DNA of 64,000 nucleotides from JBFLVU01 sp964589625 (lineage in GTDB: Bacteria; Acidobacteriota; UBA4820; DSQY01): the NCBI GenBank assembly GCA_964589625.1, contig CAZPSH010000005.1:62001-126000 (forward strand), written 5' to 3'. Each line of letters opens with the position of its first letter. Within the stretch, counting starts at the first letter, position 1. This document shows positions 60,471 to 64,000 of the stretch, piece by piece. The notes under the pieces were generated by a model, which was given only the letters and a program-made list of their open reading frames with translations, was not told the DNA's origin and searched no databases. The position numbers were made by a program, and so were the translations under genes.

Positions 60471-61582
60471 TGGACTTGACTCCTGTAGAGGCGAGCGGTC
60501 GGCATGGCGCCCGGCTCCCTGTGGCGGACAAGGAACAAAACACCGTTTGGAGGCGATCCTATGACCCGAGCCACGACATCCCACTTGGTCAGCTTGACGG
60601 GCAGTTCAACCCCCTCTTCTCTCACGAGATCGAGATGGGAGGAAAACCATGCCACGCTCAAGCGCGGCCCAGCGGGCGAGGGCCGCTGCAGGACGAGACC
60701 GATCCAGTCCTTCAAGGTGAAGAGCCCCGTAACATGGGGCGTCGCGGCCAAGGTCTCCGCCTGAAGATTCTCATTCCGCATAAGGGTGCGGGGGAGCAAC
60801 GGCACATCGAGCCCCGGAACGGCCGCTTCCTGAAGGACCTTCCCCTGCGGGCCGAGCAGAATCAGCCGGGCTGGAAGCGCTTGGCAGACTGCCATGTCTC
60901 CACCTGGGAGCGAGGCGGAAAAGCCCAAGCCGAACAGAGTGCGGCCGGGCCGCACTTGGACCGACAAGTATTCTCGTTTCACGACATCCAGACCTCGGCC
61001 ATCGAGGCCCGTGCTGAATAGGGTCAGCACTTGAACAGGCTGGTCGGCTGGAGGTGGCGGACCTTCGAAACCCAGGCCGGTGAAGAGGATCCTGTCCTTC
61101 CAAAGAGAGAATCCAAAAGCGGGATTCATTGTGAAGTCGCCGTGGAGCGTTTCGTAGGGAATGGTCCGAACAAGGCGCCCTGCCTTCACATCCAGAATAT
61201 GGATGCTTTTGTTGCCGTCTTCCACGGCCAGGAGGGAGCCCCAGAGCGAGAGGCCCGTCGGGCCTTCTAGCCCGTCGGGAAATAGCTGGGCGCCTTCCAT
61301 AACCTTTATCACTTTTCCGGCAAGCGTGATGTTGACTATTTTTTGTTGATGGAGATCTGAATACCAGAGATTCCCATCTTCATCGGGAACCATGTCCCAA
61401 CAGGACTTGGGAAGGACGCCCGCAAGAATCTCCTGCGCCGGTTTGAGCTGGGGAGGCGAGACCGGAACCGCCGCTATCGCCGCGACAGCCACCAAGATAC
61501 TGGTGGCGAGGAGCGTCTCAAGCCATCGTGTTTTCCGAAGGTCACGGGCTGCCTGTGAGTGATTTCGATGGAGGCTCTTCAC
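60467..61582 (-). CDS. Membrane-anchored beta-propeller-like protein (NHL/6-bladed type)
   Basis: 371 residues. A membrane anchor or signal at about 21-42 follows a basic N-terminus. The rest has repeated blades: MVPDEDGNLWYSD, GPTGLSLWGSLLAVED, IHILDVKAGRLVRTIP, FTGLGFEGPPP, similar to six-bladed propeller proteins. GTG start at 61582, 65 bases after the four-cysteine peptide gene. Less GC-rich than core genes. Function unknown. Confidence 0.65.
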   Translation of the reverse strand: MKSLHRNHSQAARDLRKTRWLETLLATSILVAVAAIAAVPVSPPQLKPAQEILAGVLPKSCWDMVPDEDGNLWYSDLHQQKIVNITLAGKVIKVMEGAQLFPDGLEGPTGLSLWGSLLAVEDGNKSIHILDVKAGRLVRTIPYETLHGDFTMNPAFGFSLWKDRILFTGLGFEGPPPPADQPVQVLTLFSTGLDGRGLDVVKREYLSVQVRPGRTLFGLGFSASLPGGDMAVCQALPARLILLGPQGKVLQEAAVPGLDVPLLPRTLMRNENLQAETLAATPHVTGLFTLKDWIGLVLQRPSPAGPRLSVAWFSSHLDLVREEGVELPVKLTKWDVVARVIGSPPNGVLFLVRHREPGAMPTARLYRSQVQ

Positions 61583-61647
61583 AATTCACCCCCTAAAACA
61601 GAGAAGGCTCGATGGAAGTACCGGACAATCATACAGGGCCTATTTGC

Positions 61648-61818
61648 CTAAGGATACACGGTCACCGCAGTGCAGTTCACGCACCCAGCATCGTAACAAC
61701 CCATGGTGGACCACACAAAGTAGCCGCAGAAGCTCTCTCTCGGTCTCATGCCAAAGATGCTTCCGCTAAGGACGAGCAAGGTAGTCACGAGGGAAGCGAC
61801 GCGAAGACCTTTTTTCAT
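61648..61818 (-). CDS. Small secreted four-cysteine peptide
   Basis: A 56-residue gene, too short for routine ORF lists. ATG 61818 has GGAGG seven bases upstream. Residues 1-23 form a signal peptide (MKKGLRV, then a hydrophobic stretch ending SGSIFG). The remaining about 33 residues hold Cys31, Cys41, Cys46 and Cys49 and many aromatic residues, a pattern for a disulfide-rich or modified peptide. First gene of the three-gene operon. By analogy with NVEALA peptides that sit beside six-bladed propeller proteins in Bacteroides it may be a surface or signalling peptide; this is inference, and no NVEALA motif is present. Confidence 0.75.
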   Translation of the reverse strand: MKKGLRVASLVTTLLVLSGSIFGMRPRESFCGYFVWSTMGCYDAGCVNCTAVTVYP

Positions 61819-61865
61819 GGCAAACCCTCCGGAGTATGTGCCCCCATCGAGCCTTCTCGCAAGGG

Positions 61866-61897
61866 ATTTTACCCCCCCCCCCCCCGGCCTCTGTCAA
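61866..61897 (-). promoter_or_regulatory. Promoter with a 14-G spacer, likely phase-variable
   Basis: On the minus strand TTGACA (61892-61897) and TAAAAT (61866-61871) flank a 20-bp spacer made of GAGGCC and 14 consecutive G (61872-61885). The start would fall near 61859, about 41 bases before the peptide ATG. The optimum spacer is 17, which needs 11 G. Changes of the G-run by slipped-strand mispairing would shift promoter strength, as known for porA and opc in Neisseria. At 14 G (20 bp) the promoter should be weak. Confidence 0.8.
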
Positions 61898-62147
61898 GCC
61901 CTCCCCGCAAGCCCTTTGCGTGCGTGGCGTTGCGGCAAGGCGGCCAGCGCCTGCTTCATCCCCTCCGCGACGGCCTCGTAGCGGGCGGGATCATGGCACA
62001 CGCCTTCATAGCCAAGCCGCTGCAACGCCCGGCACGGTCACCTTCCCGGCTCAGCCCGGCCTCTGAGAAAGGCGAAGGCCAAGCCGCCGCACAGTCCCCG
62101 CCGATACGGAACCCGCCGATCTCCGCCACACGGCCTCCCGCCGCACT
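61894..62147 (-). pseudogene. Decayed gene fragment
   Basis: A 47-codon open stretch on the minus strand (61894-62037; includes RLGYEGVCHDPARYEAV) looks protein-like but begins right after an in-frame TGA. Another frame upstream reads VAEIGGFRIGGDC, and the two together resemble one gene broken by a frameshift. No family recognised. Its stop codon is embedded in the -35 box of the poly-G promoter. Confidence 0.35.
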
Positions 62148-62864
62148 CTATATTCCAGGCGGCTCAGCTTGACCAGACGGGGTATGGGGAGGTGTTACCG
62201 CTGAATGATAGCGTGCTGTAGCGGCCTCGCTGACTGCCCACCGGATCGCGTCGGCGGTCTTCCTTCCGATCCCTCGTACGCCGGCTAGCGCCGCCAGTTC
62301 CGCCTTGACGACCTCCTCCACCGATCCGAAGGCCGCGAGGAGTTTATTGGCCTTTGCCGGGCCAACGCCGGGCAACCCCTGTAGGAGAAAAAGCTGCCGC
62401 TGTCTTCTTCCCTTGGGGCGATAGCCCGGACGCCGCAAAGCCCCCGAGACGCATGCCCTCCTTTGCTTCTCGGCGTAAAGAATCAGCCGGCCGGTTTCCT
62501 CTGGATTCAACGATCTCAGAACCGGGATCCCGTAGATCAACGAGATCGTAATCAGGGCGCCCTGGAGCGCCTCTCTTCGAATCCCGCTGTGCGCCAAACT
62601 CAATGGCGGCCCCTCCAGGATCATCAGGGTCCTTCTCCCGGAATTGGCCAGTGCGGATGCCTGAGAAAATAGGCGCCCATCTATCAGCGAGACCGCAAAA
62701 TCTTGGAGACTCTTTCGCTCCACCAGGAGTCGGTCCCCAACAAGGAAATCGCCAACCGGCAACCGTGCCAGGGTCACTTCAGCCCCTGGCAAGGCGCGGA
62801 TCGAAGCGAGGACGGCCACTGGCTCCCGGTCGTCCGCAACGATCCTAATCGGGTTGCGCCTCAT
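62148..62864 (-). CDS. XPF/ERCC4-type nuclease with tandem HhH
   Basis: 238 residues. ERCC4 nuclease features are DDREP at 11-15, GDF at 38-40 and the catalytic ERKSLQD (ERKxxxD) at 49-55. Two helix-hairpin-helix motifs follow (LPGVGPAKA at 164-172, VRGIGRKTA at 196-204). The fold is that of Mus81/XPF or Hef nucleases, rare in bacteria. ATG overlaps the metallopeptidase stop (ATGA, 62861-62864), so it is translated with it and with HsdR. Confidence 0.85.
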   Translation of the reverse strand: MRRNPIRIVADDREPVAVLASIRALPGAEVTLARLPVGDFLVGDRLLVERKSLQDFAVSLIDGRLFSQASALANSGRRTLMILEGPPLSLAHSGIRREALQGALITISLIYGIPVLRSLNPEETGRLILYAEKQRRACVSGALRRPGYRPKGRRQRQLFLLQGLPGVGPAKANKLLAAFGSVEEVVKAELAALAGVRGIGRKTADAIRWAVSEAATARYHSAVTPPHTPSGQAEPPGI

Positions 62865-63220
62865 GCTTGGGTATCCTTTCGCTGGCCCCGGCCGAAGCAT
62901 GCCGCCGCCGAGCCCCGGGTGTCCCCTTGAATGCCCTTCAAGCCACTGGGCAGATTGGCCTTCATGAGGCTTTTGAAGAGCTTGCCGTGGTTGGGGACGA
63001 GGCAGTGAATGAGCTCGTGCACGATGACGACCTCGCGGAAGGCCCTGGGCTTGAAGAGCAGGTCGTCGCTGAAACAAATCCGCCCCGAGGAGGACCAGGA
63101 GGCCCACTTTTTTGTCATGCGCTGGATCTGCACGCGCTTGGGGTGGGCGCCGATCTTCCCGGCCCAGGCCTGGACCTCCCGGTGAAAGGCGGCTCGGCTC
63201 GGGTCCATCGTTCGGCTCAT
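62861..63220 (-). CDS. DUF45/YgjP-like zinc metallopeptidase
   Basis: 119 residues. Zinc motif HELIH at 68-72 with a third ligand His78 in NHGKLF, as in the DUF45/YgjP (SprT-like/WLM) family often found beside type I restriction genes. Overlaps hsdR by ATGA (63217-63220) and the ERCC4 gene by ATGA. Probable cytoplasmic protease; substrate unknown. Confidence 0.85.
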   Translation of the reverse strand: MSRTMDPSRAAFHREVQAWAGKIGAHPKRVQIQRMTKKWASWSSSGRICFSDDLLFKPRAFREVVIVHELIHCLVPNHGKLFKSLMKANLPSGLKGIQGDTRGSAAACFGRGQRKDTQA

Positions 63221-64000
63221 GCACTTCCCAACCGGAGAATGCGATCCGCGAGAGCAACCATCGTCTCCTTGGCACCGGCTTGCAGGAAGACCTTGTAAAG
63301 CTCGGCTTTCAGACGGCGCAGTTCTCCGGCATTATCCCGGTAGTTGGGAAACCGCTCCAGCACGGCACACACGCTTGCGGCCACTTCGCGGGGTGAAGCG
63401 ATGCCCAGCTGCTTGAGAACCCAGTAGACCGTAAAGCTCCTCGTGTCCAGCCCCAGCCGCGCGCGCTCCTTTCGAGCCTCGACGTATTCCTTGAGCAGTT
63501 CCTCGAGGTGGCTCAGCGTCTCCTGGGTGGACGCCTGACGCTCTTCGTATTGGGCGAGGACCTGCTCGGCCCGCTCGCCGATGGGAATGAGGTAGGGCTC
63601 CTTCTCGCCCTCCTCGAAGGCAGCCTGTACGAGGCTCCGCCCGCAGTTGATGATCTTGTTCGCGTCCGAGGTGTCGGGCGATCGCAGGGCTTCCAGGGCC
63701 TTGTCGTCGATACGGACCAGCGGCAGGGTCTGCGTCAGGCCGTAGGCCTCCGCGTGCTCCTGCACCAGGCGCTCGGTCTTCTTCATGAGGTCCTTGAGGA
63801 GCAGGGTCCTGGGACTGAAGGCGTTCACCACCACCTGGTACAGGATGGAGAGCTGGCCGTAGGGCTCGATGTAGGGACGCAGGAAGACGTCGGGGGATAA
63901 GATCTCGTAGAGGCTTTCCAGCTCCCGGTAGCACTCGTAGAAGCGCTCGCGCTCCTCCTTGTAGGCGAAGGTCTCGATGGCCCTCTCGACGGACTTGTCC
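63217..64000 (-). CDS. hsdR: Type I restriction enzyme R subunit, C-terminal part
   Basis: 261 codons to the window edge; the gene continues to the right. The C-terminal helical domain (ETFAYKEERERFYECYRELESLYEILSP-like, IEPYGQLSILYQVVVNAF) is typical of HsdR beyond the helicase. Motor and nuclease domains are outside. HsdR translocates DNA and cuts far from unmethylated sites. Leads the coupled HsdR-DUF45-ERCC4 cluster. Confidence 0.85.
   Translation of the reverse strand, partial: DKSVERAIETFAYKEERERFYECYRELESLYEILSPDVFLRPYIEPYGQLSILYQVVVNAFSPRTLLLKDLMKKTERLVQEHAEAYGLTQTLPLVRIDDKALEALRSPDTSDANKIINCGRSLVQAAFEEGEKEPYLIPIGERAEQVLAQYEERQASTQETLSHLEELLKEYVEARKERARLGLDTRSFTVYWVLKQLGIASPREVAASVCAVLERFPNYRDNAGELRRLKAELYKVFLQAGAKETMVALADRILRLGSA

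Overview
The window is a GC-rich (by eye near 68%) piece of a Gram-negative bacterial chromosome. Pointers to an outer membrane are a heptose-7-phosphate kinase, a Kdo-kinase-like enzyme and lipoproteins. Together with a VIT-type ferritin fusion, a GldA/F/G-like transporter and a complete str-S10-spc-alpha cluster, this would fit Acidobacteriota (Holophagae- or Thermoanaerobaculia-like). That assignment is inference; no 16S gene is present. Most genes lie on the minus strand, and neighbours are often coupled by ATGA or GTGA overlaps.

Layout. 1-6580: menG/ubiE (partial), rfaE1, and a transporter cluster (ABC ATPase, permease, GldG-like, DUF4340, DUF2752). 6860-10055: hsp20 with a clear promoter, then mutS. 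10236-11648: glnA. 11759-12036: an unassigned short transcription unit with near-consensus promoter, foldable RNA and intrinsic terminator (6S-like RNA or small protein). 12098-21842: family-4 UDG, coaBC, aspS, hisS, smpB with a zinc anti-sigma factor and ECF sigma factor, redox enzymes, a lipoprotein and a patatin-like lipoprotein. tRNA-Leu(TAA) and tRNA-Cys(GCA) lie directly upstream of the patatin gene. 22303-31783: ferritin-VIT, tsaE, nnr, a TPR/double-cNMP-binding protein, bcp, ubiX-ubiA, CoA-disulfide reductase and an LPS-kinase-like gene. 31755-54917: a continuous minus-strand run of translation genes from rpsL through rplQ, then rarA, a TPR protein and mtaB, starting at a strong promoter at 54982-55010.

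From 55585 on the sequence becomes accessory. A secreted repeat protein precedes tRNA-Ser(CGA). A decayed tyrosine recombinase sits 22 bp past the tRNA 3' end and points back at it, the usual signature of an integrated element. Next come a DUF1801 remnant, an 8-bp tandem repeat, and a three-gene secreted operon: a 56-residue four-cysteine peptide, a beta-propeller-like protein and an 897-residue carboxypeptidase-regulatory-like protein. This operon is read from a promoter whose -35 to -10 spacer contains a run of 14 G, the classic design of a phase-variable promoter; this is the most striking signal in the window. At the right edge a coupled trio runs off the window: HsdR C-terminus, a DUF45/YgjP-like metallopeptidase and an XPF/ERCC4-HhH nuclease, probably part of a defence island.
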